A stretch of DNA of 64,000 nt from Vibrio sp. 10N.286.49.B1 (GCF_002873335.1 NZ_MCUW01000007.1:253203-317202); one strand, 5' to 3'; counted from the first letter of the stretch, positions 48,973 to 59,516 are shown. Numbers and translations: made by a program. Notes: generated by a model from the sequence alone, not told the origin.

Positions 48973-49268
48973 GGCATTTCCTTAGTCTAGAAAGGGAAGC
49001 GAATACCCACCTTTTGGATTGAGCCATATCTTTATGGACGGGGCTACTAGAATGGGCAGGAAGGGTAACGCGATCGTCTTAATTCGTATTGTCTAGTTAC
49101 GGTCAATGAGCGGCGTTAACTTGACCACTGTAAACGGCGACACGTTAATTTCTTTGAAAGTGTCACGATGGAGTACAGTTATAGATTAGCAAAGTTAAGG
49201 CAACTTGCTATGGTTATTTGAAATATAACCGTATGAAATATAGATTATTTATAAATTACCAGTTTGGA

Positions 49269-50837
49269 TTATCGTTCCCAAGCAAACTGGTTAGGCCCTT
49301 GTTTTTTCGATTGCCTTAAGATTTTGTGTAGGCGTCCTAGAGCCTCGTCAGGGGTATCATTTTGATTAAATGAAGTACTGGCTGCAGAGAGGGTGATCGT
49401 GATCAGCTGATCGCGAAATTTGAATGGTAAGCTACTGATTTTAAGTTGAATTTCTTTAATTATTTTCTGGCAGTGTGCGTCATTTTGTTCTGGCATAATA
49501 AGCACAAATTCTTCACCCGCAAAACGAGCAACCGTATCGGTGTTACAAACCGTACTAGAGATGGTTCGAGCAATGATTTTTAATGCTTTATCACCAGCGC
49601 TGTAACCAAAGTTGTGGTTAATACTTTTGAATTTGTCGATATCAAGAATCACAATGCGAAGTGAGTGTTGGTTTTTTAGCCAGCGACGATATTCTAATTC
49701 GAGCTTGTCGAGCAATGCGGCTCTATTGTAAACCTTCGTTAAAGGATCGGTGAGCAAGCGTTTTGATTGATCTTCCAGTCGACGGCGATAGTCTTGCGTA
49801 ACATCGAACAACCCTTCTAATTGGTTATTGCTATATTGCATACGTTCCAATAAAGCTTGTTCTCGTTCTTCCGCATGTTGCAGTCGCTCTGTTAGGGAGG
49901 CTAACTGCGCTAGGATCGGTTCCATCGTACGTTTAACCGTTTCTATGTCAGTGCCTTGGTTGATGTTGGCTTTGCTGCTTGCGACTAAAGAACTCAGCTC
50001 TTGATGCGTTTGCTGCCTTTGCTCAAAGTAGACTTGGTTTTGATCGAGGTTTTGCGTGCCGTTCTTGAGTGAGTGAGAAAGAGAGCCGTTGACTTGTTTT
50101 AAGAATTGCTCGGATGTTTTTCTCTCATAATTTGTGCCATCAATCACTAAGCGCAGTACGCGGAGCGTTAGTTCAAGTAACGCGTCACTTGAAATATCCA
50201 TCAGTAATTTTGTTCGAATTTCTAGCAGTTGTTCCCCGGATTCACCCTCAAAATCGAGTTCGGTAATCAGGTTCTGAAGTTCCTCATTCAAACCAAAAAG
50301 CAGATTACTATTGGGCGCACTTTCATGCTCTTTAGGAGTGAGTGATGTATTCGAGGTGATTATTTTGATGGCGCGTTCATAAATACCGAGTAGCTTGATG
50401 GCATTGTCGGTTTTTTTGAAATTGTGTTTATCGCTGTAGGTGAGAACGGTGCGTAGGTCGCGCTTGATTTGAGCGGGTAGGCCAGTAATTCGTTGTAGGG
50501 TTTCTCCACTGCGACGAAGTTGTTCCTCTAATGAAATACTTTGCTTATCGAGCGCTGACGCCTTTTGGGTGATTAAACGCTCTAATATTGCAAAACGAGG
50601 GATTAAACTGCTGATGTCCGTGTTGTGCTCTAACTCTTGACGAAGCTCAAGCAGTTTTTCGTCAATACGGGAATGAGAGCCAATGTGGGCATTGCTGAGT
50701 GTTGAAATAAAGCGTTTTAATATGGTTTGTTCTCGCCGACATTTAAGGGACGCATCTCGTTGGGCAACGCGAAGTTGCTCCAACTGTATTTTCAACAGGT
50801 GGAGTTGCGCTGATGTATCGCGTTCAGATGAGCCCAT
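49269..50837 (-). CDS. GGDEF diguanylate cyclase with long coiled-coil N-terminus
   Basis: Predicted soluble c-di-GMP synthase of 522 residues; I see no membrane segment or signal peptide. The N-terminal 350 residues are helical and coiled-coil-like (LLKIQLEQLRVAQRDASLKC, ERLQHAEEREQALLERM). The C-terminal cyclase begins DPLTKVYNRAALLDKLE. The active site reads AGEEF at residues 440-444, a tolerated variant of GGEEF. The inhibitory site, normally RxxD, reads CNTD, so product feedback is probably lost. It is 104 bp downstream of a gene for a degenerate GGDEF protein. Confidence 0.87.
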   Translation of the reverse strand: MGSSERDTSAQLHLLKIQLEQLRVAQRDASLKCRREQTILKRFISTLSNAHIGSHSRIDEKLLELRQELEHNTDISSLIPRFAILERLITQKASALDKQSISLEEQLRRSGETLQRITGLPAQIKRDLRTVLTYSDKHNFKKTDNAIKLLGIYERAIKIITSNTSLTPKEHESAPNSNLLFGLNEELQNLITELDFEGESGEQLLEIRTKLLMDISSDALLELTLRVLRLVIDGTNYERKTSEQFLKQVNGSLSHSLKNGTQNLDQNQVYFEQRQQTHQELSSLVASSKANINQGTDIETVKRTMEPILAQLASLTERLQHAEEREQALLERMQYSNNQLEGLFDVTQDYRRRLEDQSKRLLTDPLTKVYNRAALLDKLELEYRRWLKNQHSLRIVILDIDKFKSINHNFGYSAGDKALKIIARTISSTVCNTDTVARFAGEEFVLIMPEQNDAHCQKIIKEIQLKISSLPFKFRDQLITITLSAASTSFNQNDTPDEALGRLHKILRQSKKQGPNQFAWER

Positions 50838-50941
50838 AAATTCTATAAAAACTAATTGGTTGTGATGTTTATTGATGGATTAAATGATAATAACAAAAAA
50901 CATCACAACGTCACGTAGTCTTAGGTTCAAGTGCTGTTTTT

Positions 50942-53227
50942 TTACCCGTCAGTGAGCGTTTTTTTGAAGCCGTCCTCATTCTGGGAAGATGAATGGACTT
51001 TTATTAAGCCTTGATTGATGGCTGTCTTACACGCTTTCCTTATGTCATCAGTTGCAAGGCTTGCGGCTGGCGCGTTATCAATGGCTTTGAGGTATACCCA
51101 GTGACTTTTATTTTCTTGCATGCTGATGTGTCTGGCCATATGGGTTGAAACCAGAAGAATATCCAATAATTCTTTGTCGTTGATCGCCGTATACGCTCTT
51201 GGTAAGAAGGGGTAGTTGGCCATACCGACACGCACGATACGGTTGATCTTACGATTAGGTTCAAACTCGGTAACCCAACTCTGTATTTCATCAAACAAGC
51301 TTTCTGCGGTACGTGGCTTAATACTCGGCTCAATGTACAGGAGGTTGGCATCGGAGAAATGGTAGACCCGTGAAGGATTATCGATCTTATTGCGAATAAA
51401 TTCGCCAAATGCTCGCTCCAGTTCTAACCCTGCTTTGTATCCATTTTGAAGATACATATTGCGTAAGAATGGAATATCGATCATGACAAAACGTAAGCGA
51501 TCGCTTAGTGGTTCATTGATCAGTTCGCCTACCTGCCACTGTTCAAAGTTACGTTGTGTGCGCTGCAGTGAACTTGGAAGGTTAGCGTTAAGCAAACGCA
51601 AGTTAGGAAGTCCTGACCGAGCGTGTGTGAACAGATTTTCGTTGAGCTCGATGAGTTCGTTTTTCATACGACGATGAACAAAGAGCATGCGAGCGCCAAA
51701 CAAGAATATAACGCTTACTGCGCAAAAAAGACCAAAGGCAACTTTTTGAAATTTCGTTTGAGCAACAATGGCATCTTTCAGTTCTAGTTTCTGTGTTTCG
51801 TAGTGAAGGCCTTGTTCGACAAATTGTTTTTGTTGGCGGAAGGCGTCCTCACTAATTTGATTCAGCTGATCTTGTTGAAATATACGCAGAGAGTTAGCTT
51901 GCTTGATGTTCTCAAGTGCAAGTTTGTAATCGCCTTTTTGCTCATAACCTAACGCCAACAGTTGATAGGCCTGTTGTTCGATAGAGGTATGTTTAAGGGA
52001 TTGGTTTAAGGTTAACGCTTCATTCGCATGCTCTAGTACTTTATCGCTTTCTTGCTGGTGGTAAGCCAGCCCCGCATAAAGCAAGGCTGCTCGGGCTTTA
52101 AGTGCTGGAAAATCTGAAAATGATAATAGGGTCTGAGCGCGAGATAGATATTGCTCGGCCAATGGGTAGTTATAGAGCTGCAAATACGTTGAGGCCAAGC
52201 TAATTCGAATATCGATGATCTTTTCGATGTTTTTGTCAAAACTTCTATGGTCAACGACATTAAAGTAATGCACTAATGCGAGGTTATATTTACCTTGCAG
52301 AAAATAGATATCGCCCATCAACTTTAAGACGTCGACCAGAACCGGTGAGTCTGGGTAGTTATCATAAAAATTAGCCGCTTGAGATAAATGCTCGAGTGCT
52401 TTATCTAATACCTGTCTTTGCATGAAAAGTTGCGCAAGCAGTTGGTTAATATGTGCTAATTGGTCGCCTGAGTCGAGTTCAATGGCCGTCCAGTAAGCCA
52501 GCAGTAATTCTGAAAGGGCTTCATTATAGCGGCGGTAGCGTAAGAAGTGCGTACCGTAAGCCGTATGATAGCTTATCGATAATTTCGATAAGGTGTCGCT
52601 TGGGACGTAAATACCGGCTTTTTGATACATGTGATTAGCCAGCTCGAATTCGTTCTCAGCAGATGCGATTTCACCTTGAAGGATCTTAATTTTATAACTT
52701 GTGCGGTTCGCGATGCTATGGCCTTTTCGGATGCCTTCTAACTCGTTTTCAATCAGCTTTAACGCATCCAGCGCACTCGCCCCGTCGCCATCTTTAAGCC
52801 AGGTCAATCGTGTTTTTAAGATACGAACGTCAAGCTCAAGAAACAACAAACGATACTTCTTTGTCATTGCCTCGGCGTCGGCTAAGTGCTCGAGCGCACT
52901 CTTCATATGACCAAGATTAAACTGTGCTTGCGCTAAAATAGTGAGTGCGTTCACAGAGCTTAGAGGAGTGCGGACACGTTGATCGGTATCATCTCTGGAT
53001 AGATTTGATGGTCGGTCATCATGCTGCTCGATGAACTTTCTACTTTTTAGATAGTTGCTGGCAATCTCGCTTGCTTTTGCTGGCTCAATCTCGACGAGTT
53101 TATCGGCCTCAACGAGAAGTGGGGACGTAAAATTGAGCGCATGAAGCGGCATGGAGTAAACGCCTGCAAATAGCGAGACGACTAACCCTAATACAGGCCA
53201 GAACTTAGATTTCATCAGTGCGTCCAT
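50942..53227 (-). CDS. TPR-repeat membrane protein with degenerate GGDEF domain
   Basis: Envelope protein of 761 residues. A signal-like N-terminus (WPVLGLVVSLFAGVYSMPLH) leads into a periplasmic domain of TPR repeats at about residues 70-460 (ALEHLADAEA, ALVHYFNVVD, ALENIKQAN). A membrane helix follows (FGLFCAVSVIFLFGARMLF), then a cytoplasmic GGDEF-like domain beginning HARSGLPNLRLLNANL. The catalytic motif is replaced by SDANL in YHFSDANLLYIEP, so it should not make c-di-GMP and may bind nucleotide or partner proteins. It lies upstream of the active-looking cyclase, perhaps as its regulator. Confidence 0.82.
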   Translation of the reverse strand: MDALMKSKFWPVLGLVVSLFAGVYSMPLHALNFTSPLLVEADKLVEIEPAKASEIASNYLKSRKFIEQHDDRPSNLSRDDTDQRVRTPLSSVNALTILAQAQFNLGHMKSALEHLADAEAMTKKYRLLFLELDVRILKTRLTWLKDGDGASALDALKLIENELEGIRKGHSIANRTSYKIKILQGEIASAENEFELANHMYQKAGIYVPSDTLSKLSISYHTAYGTHFLRYRRYNEALSELLLAYWTAIELDSGDQLAHINQLLAQLFMQRQVLDKALEHLSQAANFYDNYPDSPVLVDVLKLMGDIYFLQGKYNLALVHYFNVVDHRSFDKNIEKIIDIRISLASTYLQLYNYPLAEQYLSRAQTLLSFSDFPALKARAALLYAGLAYHQQESDKVLEHANEALTLNQSLKHTSIEQQAYQLLALGYEQKGDYKLALENIKQANSLRIFQQDQLNQISEDAFRQQKQFVEQGLHYETQKLELKDAIVAQTKFQKVAFGLFCAVSVIFLFGARMLFVHRRMKNELIELNENLFTHARSGLPNLRLLNANLPSSLQRTQRNFEQWQVGELINEPLSDRLRFVMIDIPFLRNMYLQNGYKAGLELERAFGEFIRNKIDNPSRVYHFSDANLLYIEPSIKPRTAESLFDEIQSWVTEFEPNRKINRIVRVGMANYPFLPRAYTAINDKELLDILLVSTHMARHISMQENKSHWVYLKAIDNAPAASLATDDIRKACKTAINQGLIKVHSSSQNEDGFKKTLTDG

Positions 53228-53240
53228 TCTTAGTGATCAT

Positions 53241-54110
53241 TTATTGTCGAGCCATACGGGTGTTGTGTGTAGGTAGTATCGTGCTACTTGAGCGATAAGG
53301 ATTTATATCTAAACCACCGCGTCGAGTGTAACGAGCGTATACGGTCAACGAATTCGGCTGACAGTACTGCATAATATCGGTATAGATACGCTCAACGCAT
53401 TGCTCATGAAATTCATTATGCTCTCTGAAGGACACAAGATAGCGAAGCAAGGCTTCACGGTCGATTCTCGGGCCGTGATATTGGATTTCAACGCTGCCCC
53501 AATCTGGTTGATTGGTGATTAAACAGTTCGATTTTAACAAGTGGCTATGCAGCGCTTCCTCGACAACATCATTACTTTCAATACCATGATTATTCGCACC
53601 ACTTGCTCCTAATAGGAGTTTTGCATCGAACTCATAGCTATCGATCTCAATATCTTGCTCGTCGATGCATTCACCGGCCATACCCACAATAGAAGATTGT
53701 TCAAAATCCTTAACGGCAGTGAGCGTTAAACTTACTTCCTCACCGGCACAATGTGATAGATCGCGTTGAATGGTATTTTGTACCTCATCCCAATTCGAAA
53801 ATCGTGTTTGGTTAAAACTGTTGAGGTAGAGCTTAAATGATTTCGACTCAATGAGATTCTCGCTGGTAGCCGGGATTGAGGCTTCACCAATGGCAACCTG
53901 TGGTAAGCCTTTGCTGTTTAGCCAAGATATCTCATAAAGCGTCCAAATATCACAGCCGTGAAACGGTAACTCGCCGCCCAGTTCAAGGTCGTCTCGGTTA
54001 AGACTTCTTGGCACAGGTTGCAACAATGATGGGTCATATTGATTAGTGTAATCGGTTTTCTGCCCGAGAGTGAGGCCAGAAAGCGCGGCAGCGTTTGAAT
54101 ATTTGCTCAT
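53241..54110 (-). CDS. queF: NADPH-dependent 7-cyano-7-deazaguanine reductase
   Basis: Queuosine pathway enzyme of 289 residues, the long YqcD-type form with two tunnelling-fold halves. The QueF motif [17 protein letters not shown] is present, and the catalytic Cys is in [15 protein letters not shown]. It makes preQ1 from preQ0 for tRNA modification. It is divergent from syd across about 110 bp; I see no preQ1 riboswitch. Confidence 0.96.
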   Translation of the reverse strand: MSKYSNAAALSGLTLGQKTDYTNQYDPSLLQPVPRSLNRDDLELGGELPFHGCDIWTLYEISWLNSKGLPQVAIGEASIPATSENLIESKSFKLYLNSFNQTRFSNWDEVQNTIQRDLSHCAGEEVSLTLTAVKDFEQSSIVGMAGECIDEQDIEIDSYEFDAKLLLGASGANNHGIESNDVVEEALHSHLLKSNCLITNQPDWGSVEIQYHGPRIDREALLRYLVSFREHNEFHEQCVERIYTDIMQYCQPNSLTVYARYTRRGGLDINPYRSSSTILPTHNTRMARQ

Positions 54111-54220
54111 AATTGTGTGATATTTCGATTAGAATAATGCGAATTTTACGAGATCCAGCAATAGCTGTCATCTTTTGTGAGCGGAAATACGCGGTCAATA
54201 CGGTGATAAGTGGAGAGAAT

Positions 54221-54766
54221 ATGAATCAAAGTGTACAACAAGCGCTAGAGGCATTTGCCAAGCGCTACGAACAATCATGGCAGAGTAAGCATCAATCACT
54301 TCCTGCAAATGAAGACCTATATGATTTGGTTTCTCCGTGTATTGAAAGCAAAAATGATGAGCAGGTTTTCTGGCGCGCGAGTGTGCGTGAGACGCCAGAG
54401 CAATTAGAAAGCATCGAACGTGGTATTGAGCTGCTGATTCATGATGATATCAAAGCCTATTATGGGCATCAGTACAGTGCGGACATGGAGGCAACGTGGC
54501 AAGGTAATACACTGACACTGCTGCAAGTCTGGAGTGATGAGGACTATGTACGCTTGCAAGAGAATATATTGGGGCACCTTGTCACTCAAAAGCGTTTGAA
54601 GCTAAAACCGACCATCTTTATCGCAGCCACTGAGGCCGATATGGATGTGATCTCAATTTGTAACCTCTCAGGGCAGGTAATTTTGGAACGTATCGGAACG
54701 GACCGTCGCGATGTGATTGCCGATGATCTTGTGTCGTTTCTTAATGGTCTCGAACCGAACGTTTAA
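54221..54766 (+). CDS. syd: SecY-interacting protein Syd
   Basis: Peripheral membrane protein of 181 residues that binds SecY and checks translocon integrity. The family pattern includes NQSVQQALEAFAKRYEQSWQ, VFWRASVRE and YGHQYSADMEATWQG. I chose the ATG with GGAGAG upstream; 36 further codons are open but overlap the queF promoter. It is 19 bp before a zinc-ribbon gene in the same direction. Confidence 0.93.
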   Translation: MNQSVQQALEAFAKRYEQSWQSKHQSLPANEDLYDLVSPCIESKNDEQVFWRASVRETPEQLESIERGIELLIHDDIKAYYGHQYSADMEATWQGNTLTLLQVWSDEDYVRLQENILGHLVTQKRLKLKPTIFIAATEADMDVISICNLSGQVILERIGTDRRDVIADDLVSFLNGLEPNV

Positions 54767-54785
54767 TGGCATCTGGAGTTTAACT

Positions 54786-55562
54786 ATGTACGTGATAGAG
54801 CTTCAGTTTGAATGCTTTGATAACACCACCATTACCGCCGTTGAAAAAGGCATTAATGGCTTAATGGATGCACTGCGTTTTAATGGCCAGGTGCTGGGTC
54901 GTGAGTTTCCTATTGTGATGGGGGATGGCGAGTTCTTCGTCCGAGTGGTATGCCCGGAACAAGACAGTTTGCACCCTAGGCACCATTCTGATTTTGTGAA
55001 GGTTTGTTTCAAGCGCTTATCTGACGCCTGTTTGCTGGCGCCTAAAATGCGCTTGCTCGGTCAAGATTTGAATTCGGAAGAATCAGCAGAGGAAGAAGCA
55101 CCGAGTTGGCAAGTGTTGTACACAACGTATGTGCATACATGCTCGCCATTAAGAAGTGGTGAAACCTTATTGCCCATCCCGTTGTATCGAAACCCTCCGA
55201 CCTTAAACGGTGACCATAAGTCATTAATAAAGTGGCAAACTGAATGGCAAGCTTGTGATGAGGTTCAGATGGGGGGAGGCTGCAAAGCCGAGCACGCAAC
55301 GCTAAGAGAGCTCAGTGACGTGAGCAGTGATTTGTTTAGACGAGGCTGGGATCTTCGTGGTCGCATTGAATTTATCACTCATATCCCTACTTATTATTAC
55401 TTGTATAAGGTGGGGGGCAAGAGCTTAGCTGATGAGAAAGCGCGTAAATGTCCTAAATGCGGTGGTGAATGGTTATTGGATGAAGCATTGCATGATATTT
55501 TTCACTTTAGATGCGAACCCTGTCGAATCGTCTCCAATATCTCTTGGGATCACTTAAAGTAA
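54786..55562 (+). CDS. Zn-ribbon-containing protein of unknown function
   Basis: Protein of 258 residues beginning MYVIELQFECFDNTTI. The C-terminus has a zinc ribbon with C222, C225, C243 and C246 (CPKCGG and CEPCR). Homologues appear beside syd in many gammaproteobacteria, but I know no defined function. The ATG is preceded by TGGAGTTTAACT. A strong terminator follows at 45 bp. Confidence 0.8.
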   Translation: MYVIELQFECFDNTTITAVEKGINGLMDALRFNGQVLGREFPIVMGDGEFFVRVVCPEQDSLHPRHHSDFVKVCFKRLSDACLLAPKMRLLGQDLNSEESAEEEAPSWQVLYTTYVHTCSPLRSGETLLPIPLYRNPPTLNGDHKSLIKWQTEWQACDEVQMGGGCKAEHATLRELSDVSSDLFRRGWDLRGRIEFITHIPTYYYLYKVGGKSLADEKARKCPKCGGEWLLDEALHDIFHFRCEPCRIVSNISWDHLK

Positions 55563-55606
55563 AAGTGATGTGAGATAGATGGTTATGTCACTTTTCATAC
55601 AATATG

Positions 55607-55641
55607 AAAAAAAGGGAGATACATAAGTATCTCCCTTTTTT
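55607..55641. terminator. Bidirectional terminator between the zinc-ribbon gene and metQ
   Basis: AAAGGGAGATAC and GTATCTCCCTTT form a 12-bp perfect stem around ATAA with A and T tracts on the two sides. Confidence 0.94.
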
Positions 55642-55713
55642 GATCTTGCTCAGATGTTAGTTAAATGATGCTTTCGCTATGCCATTGTCGCCCTAGTGAT
55701 AGCAAAAAGGCGG

Positions 55714-56526
55714 TTACTCCCAGCCTTTAACCACACCACCTTTAAAGATCTCAGACGCTGCGTTGAAGACTTCTTCAGTTTGGTAAGCTTTAACAAAGTT
55801 CTGCACATTCTCAAGGCTTACGTTGTCTTCACGAGCAACAATTAGGTTGACGTATGGTGACTCACTGTTTTCAACAAACACGCCATCTTTTTCTGGTGTT
55901 AAGTCAATTGAACTTGCATACGTCGTGTTGATAATAGACAAGGCCACATCGTCAAGAGAGCGAGGCAGTTGCGCGGCATCTAGCTCTACAATAGTGATGC
56001 TTTTTGGGTTCTCTACGATGTCACGAACGGTTGCTTGAAGACCAGCGCCTTCACGAAGTGTGATAAGACCTTGTTGCTCAAGCAACAATAGAGAACGACC
56101 TAGGTTTGTTGGGTCATTAGGTACGGCAATACGTGCGCCTTCTGCAATGTCATCGATAGAGGTGACTTGCTTAGAGTAACCCGCAATAGGGTAGACGAAT
56201 GAGTTACCTGCAACCGTTAATTTGTAACCACGATCAGCGACTTGTTGGTCAAGGTATGGTTTGTGTTGGAATGCATTGAGATCGATAGAACCGTCGTCTA
56301 GTGCCGCATTTGGCGTCACATAGTCAGTGAAAGTCACGAGTTCAACGTCTAGGTTGTATTTTTCTTTCGCTACTTTTGCTGCGACTTCCGCAACCTGAGC
56401 TTCTGCTCCAGCCATCACGCCAACTTTGATGCTGTTGGTATCGACTTCTTTTTCACCACAACCTGATAGAACAAGCGCTGATGCAGCGGCTGCAATAGCA
56501 AGCAACCCTTTAAGATTAAATTTCAT
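55714..56526 (-). CDS. metQ: Methionine-binding lipoprotein
   Basis: Substrate-binding lipoprotein of 270 residues for the MetNI methionine importer. The signal peptide ends in the lipobox LSGC with lipid-anchored Cys-23, then GEKEVDTNSIKVGVMAGAEA. NlpA family features include VTFTDYVTPNAALDDGSIDL and NAFQHKPYLDQ. GGAGAAAGTC precedes the ATG. It is the last gene of metNIQ. Confidence 0.95.
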   Translation of the reverse strand: MKFNLKGLLAIAAAASALVLSGCGEKEVDTNSIKVGVMAGAEAQVAEVAAKVAKEKYNLDVELVTFTDYVTPNAALDDGSIDLNAFQHKPYLDQQVADRGYKLTVAGNSFVYPIAGYSKQVTSIDDIAEGARIAVPNDPTNLGRSLLLLEQQGLITLREGAGLQATVRDIVENPKSITIVELDAAQLPRSLDDVALSIINTTYASSIDLTPEKDGVFVENSESPYVNLIVAREDNVSLENVQNFVKAYQTEEVFNAASEIFKGGVVKGWE

Positions 56527-56561
56527 GACTTTCTCCTTGTTATAAATCGTTAAATCTTTAT

Positions 56562-57239
56562 TTATCTGTGGTCTACACGGCGCACAACATTGTCGCCAAT
56601 AGACTGAATAATTTGAACTAATACGATGAGCATGACAACGGTAACGGCCATGATGACAACATCGTAGCGATGGAATCCGTATCGTATTGCAACATCACCT
56701 AAGCCACCCCCGCCAACGGTGCCTGCCATAGCCGAATAGCTGACCAGTGTGACGAGCGTAATGGTCACTGAATTGATGATGGTTGGCAGAGCCTCAGGAA
56801 GCAGTACCTTAGTGATGATCTGGTACGGCGTCGCTCCCATTGACTGCGCCGCTTCGACTAATCCGCTTGGTACTTCAAGCAACGCACCCTCGATGAGACG
56901 AGCAACAAAAGGAATAGCGCCAATAGTAAGAGGCACGATGGCCGCCGTTGTGCCAATAAAAGTGCCAATCAATAGCTTAGTTAATGGAATGATGGCGACC
57001 ATTAACACGAGAAAAGGAATAGAACGACCGATATTAACCACCGCCCCGAGTACTTTATTCAGGCGAGTGTTTTCAAGTAACCCTCCTTTTTTGGTCGTGT
57101 GTAAAATGACACCCAAAGGAATACCGACGGCAAACCCTACAACACCGGCCACGGCAACCATATACAAGGTTTCCCACGTGGCACCTAAAAGCAGATCCCC
57201 ATTCAGTGATAACCAATCTGAAACGGTATTAAAGGACAT
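56562..57239 (-). CDS. metI: Methionine ABC transporter permease
   Basis: Inner-membrane permease of 225 residues with about five helices. The EAA-type ATPase contact is [21 protein letters not shown]. Start is the ATG giving [15 protein letters not shown], which overlaps the metN end by 11 bp; a TTG two codons earlier is less likely. Pairs with MetN and MetQ. Confidence 0.94.
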   Translation of the reverse strand: MSFNTVSDWLSLNGDLLLGATWETLYMVAVAGVVGFAVGIPLGVILHTTKKGGLLENTRLNKVLGAVVNIGRSIPFLVLMVAIIPLTKLLIGTFIGTTAAIVPLTIGAIPFVARLIEGALLEVPSGLVEAAQSMGATPYQIITKVLLPEALPTIINSVTITLVTLVSYSAMAGTVGGGGLGDVAIRYGFHRYDVVIMAVTVVMLIVLVQIIQSIGDNVVRRVDHR

Positions 57240-58263
57240 AACCAAGTACCTCTACTTTTACATTGTGGTCGCGTAAATAATCAATTGCAGCGTTATCATC
57301 AATTTCCGTACCAAAAATCTCAGCCACCATCATGCCGAATTTTACTCCGCCGGCATAATCAAGATCTGAGCTTAAGATACTGATATCAATATTGTATTTT
57401 CTTGCTATCTGTGAGATTAGCGGGGCATCTACGGTTGCTCCAGTGAACTCTAATCGAACCAGCGGGTGGCTACCGCTTACTCGTGAGTCTTGTAGACGGC
57501 GCTGGTAGTCCTCAGGAATCGATAAATCTAGAGTCGAACGAATAAACTGATGAGCGAGCTCTGTTTTAGGGTGAGCAAAGATGTCACCGACTGAGCCTTT
57601 TTCAACTAGCTTGCCGTCACCGATAATCGCAACTTGGTGGCAAATGCTTTTGACCACATCCATTTCATGCGTAATCAATAAAATCGTTATTTTAAGCTTG
57701 CGGTTGATGGTTTTGAGCAGCTCCAGGATAGACTGTGTTGTTGCTGGGTCTAACGCACTGGTGGCTTCATCGCACAGCAATACTTTTGGGTCTGACGCTA
57801 GCGCGCGGGCAATCGCGACACGCTGTTTTTGTCCACCACTTAGATTGGCTGGGTAGGTATCACGTTTGTCATCCAGACCAACCAAAATCAATAATTCAGA
57901 CACCTTCGCTTCTATTGCGGCCTGGTCTTTACCTGCTAACTCAAGAGGAAGAGCAATATTGTCAAATACAGAACGAGAAGACAGTAAATTGAAATGCTGG
58001 AAGATCATACCAATGTTACGACGTGCAGCGCTTAATTGTGATTTACTCAATTGAGTAAGGTCAACGCCGTCAACGATCACTGAGCCCGATGTCGGAGCTT
58101 CAAGCATGTTTACACAGCGAATAAGAGTACTTTTACCCGCTCCTGATGCACCGATCACACCAAAGATAGTCCCTTCTTTTATATGAAGGTCTATATCGGC
58201 TAGCGCATTAATGGCTTTCGTGCCTTGATAAAACACTTTGTTTACTTGATTAATTTCGATCAT
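57229..58263 (-). CDS. metN: Methionine import ATP-binding protein
   Basis: ATPase of 344 residues that powers methionine import. Walker A is GASGAGKST near residues 38-46, then [15 protein letters not shown], the signature [15 protein letters not shown] and Walker [12 protein letters not shown]. The C-terminal NIL domain, the methionine-sensing regulatory module of MetN, starts near residue 260 ([20 protein letters not shown]). It is the first gene of metNIQ, behind MetJ boxes. Confidence 0.96.
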   Translation of the reverse strand: MIEINQVNKVFYQGTKAINALADIDLHIKEGTIFGVIGASGAGKSTLIRCVNMLEAPTSGSVIVDGVDLTQLSKSQLSAARRNIGMIFQHFNLLSSRSVFDNIALPLELAGKDQAAIEAKVSELLILVGLDDKRDTYPANLSGGQKQRVAIARALASDPKVLLCDEATSALDPATTQSILELLKTINRKLKITILLITHEMDVVKSICHQVAIIGDGKLVEKGSVGDIFAHPKTELAHQFIRSTLDLSIPEDYQRRLQDSRVSGSHPLVRLEFTGATVDAPLISQIARKYNIDISILSSDLDYAGGVKFGMMVAEIFGTEIDDNAAIDYLRDHNVKVEVLGYVL

Positions 58264-58362
58264 CTAAGCAACCTGAACTCAATGAGTAGCATAAAAGTTT
58301 GAACTACATCCCAATTACTAGAAGATGCTATGGGTTTCGCTTATTTGTGTCAATAGATATTT

Positions 58363-58386
58363 TTACGTCTAGACGTCTAAACGGCA
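58363..58386. promoter_or_regulatory. MetJ operator (tandem met boxes)
   Basis: A perfect met box AGACGTCT lies at 58371-58378, flanked by TTACGTCT (six of eight) and AAACGGCA (a weaker third box). The array is 100 bp before metN and 77 bp before gmhB, so methionine repression of metNIQ through MetJ is expected. Confidence 0.88.
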
Positions 58387-58462
58387 TTTTCATAGTGATG
58401 AAGCGATCAAAGCGTGTAATAATTCAAAGTACAAACATCCACATACAACAAGAGAGCAACCC

Positions 58463-59017
58463 GTGGCTAAACCCGCTGTGTTTTTAGACCGTGATGGCGT
58501 GATTAATGTCGATCATGGATACGTCAGTGATGAGCATGATTTCGAGTACATTGACGGAGTATTTGCGGCAACCCAAAAATTAAAAGAGATGGGTTATATG
58601 CTTGTGATCGTCACCAATCAATCTGGTGTCGCGCGTGGGATGTTTTCAGAAGATCGTTTTATGTCCCTGACGCAGTGGATGGATTGGAATTTTAGCGATA
58701 ACGGTGTGGAACTAGACGGTATCTATTATTGTCCTCACCACCCTGAGCACGGTATTGGGGAATATAAACAAGATTGCGAATGTCGAAAACCTAAGCCAGG
58801 CATGTTTATCTCTGCTCGTGATTTCCTTGATATCGATATGGCTAACTCGGTAATGGTTGGCGATAAAGCGGAAGATCTCATGGCAGCAGAGGCGGCGGGT
58901 GTGACGACAAAAATATTGGTGCGCACGGGGAAACCCGTCACAGAGCGTGGCGAGAATATTGCGTCAGTAGTACTAGATAGTATTCGTGATGTTCCTGGGT
59001 ATTTGGCTAGCCGCTAA
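58463..59017 (+). CDS. gmhB: D-glycero-beta-D-manno-heptose-1,7-bisphosphate 7-phosphatase
   Basis: HAD phosphatase of 184 residues in ADP-heptose synthesis for LPS core. The nucleophile and acid are D9 and D11 in [11 protein letters not shown], motif II is [10 protein letters not shown], the zinc loop has [20 protein letters not shown], and the last motif is MVGDKAEDL. It starts at GTG after AGAGAGCAACCC. Divergence from metNIQ is conserved in enterics, where an rRNA operon often follows; here none does. Confidence 0.95.
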   Translation: MAKPAVFLDRDGVINVDHGYVSDEHDFEYIDGVFAATQKLKEMGYMLVIVTNQSGVARGMFSEDRFMSLTQWMDWNFSDNGVELDGIYYCPHHPEHGIGEYKQDCECRKPKPGMFISARDFLDIDMANSVMVGDKAEDLMAAEAAGVTTKILVRTGKPVTERGENIASVVLDSIRDVPGYLASR

Positions 59018-59144
59018 CATCACTGTTGGCAACGATAAGCCATCACTAAACAGTAAGGCCGTGTCATGCATTGTGGATTGTGAAAATAGGCATCCACCGC
59101 ATTTCCTTATATTTAAAGGACGTAACATTCGCTAGGGAGTAGCA

Positions 59145-59516
59145 ATGAAAATTATCAATACGAAGATTTGTCGTTTAGCAATGCTTGCCGCTATTGTGAG
59201 TTGGCTTGCTGGGTGCAGTCAGCATTCAGCACCCATCACAATGAATGAAGAACACGCTTCGACATCGACACTCACCAGCATGATTTACTCATGTGATGAA
59301 ACTCAGTTTTCCGTTACGCCATTGGATGATGAACAGGTATTGCTGTTGTTTGATGGTGCTGAAAACCACTTATATCGAGTGCCATCTGCTTCGGGTGTGA
59401 AATATGCGCTAGAGGGCCAACAAGAGGTTGGTTCAGAGTTCGAGCTATTCATGAAGGGCGATCAAGCGATGTTGACGGTAATGGACCAGGTTTACAAAAA
59501 CTGCACGTTGAAATAA
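59145..59516 (+). CDS. MliC-type lysozyme inhibitor lipoprotein
   Basis: Predicted lipoprotein of 123 residues with lipobox LAGC near residue 24. The mature domain matches the C-type lysozyme-inhibitor fold pattern: YSCDETQFSVTP, HLYRVPSASGVKYA and a late Cys in YKNCTLK, which would make a disulfide. MliC proteins protect peptidoglycan from host or rival lysozyme in the periplasm. TAGGGAGTAGCA precedes the ATG. It lies 19 bp before treR and may share its transcript. Confidence 0.75.
   Translation: MKIINTKICRLAMLAAIVSWLAGCSQHSAPITMNEEHASTSTLTSMIYSCDETQFSVTPLDDEQVLLLFDGAENHLYRVPSASGVKYALEGQQEVGSEFELFMKGDQAMLTVMDQVYKNCTLK

Noticed and set aside
53241..54220. PreQ1 riboswitch upstream of queF
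   Set aside because: The divergent gap shows no pseudoknot-like leader, and none is expected in this group.
58264..58462. SAM riboswitch before metN
   Set aside because: No leader fold was visible; MetJ boxes explain the regulation.
59018..59144. Possible rRNA operon after gmhB
   Set aside because: E. coli has one there, but this gap is too short and contains no rRNA sequence.
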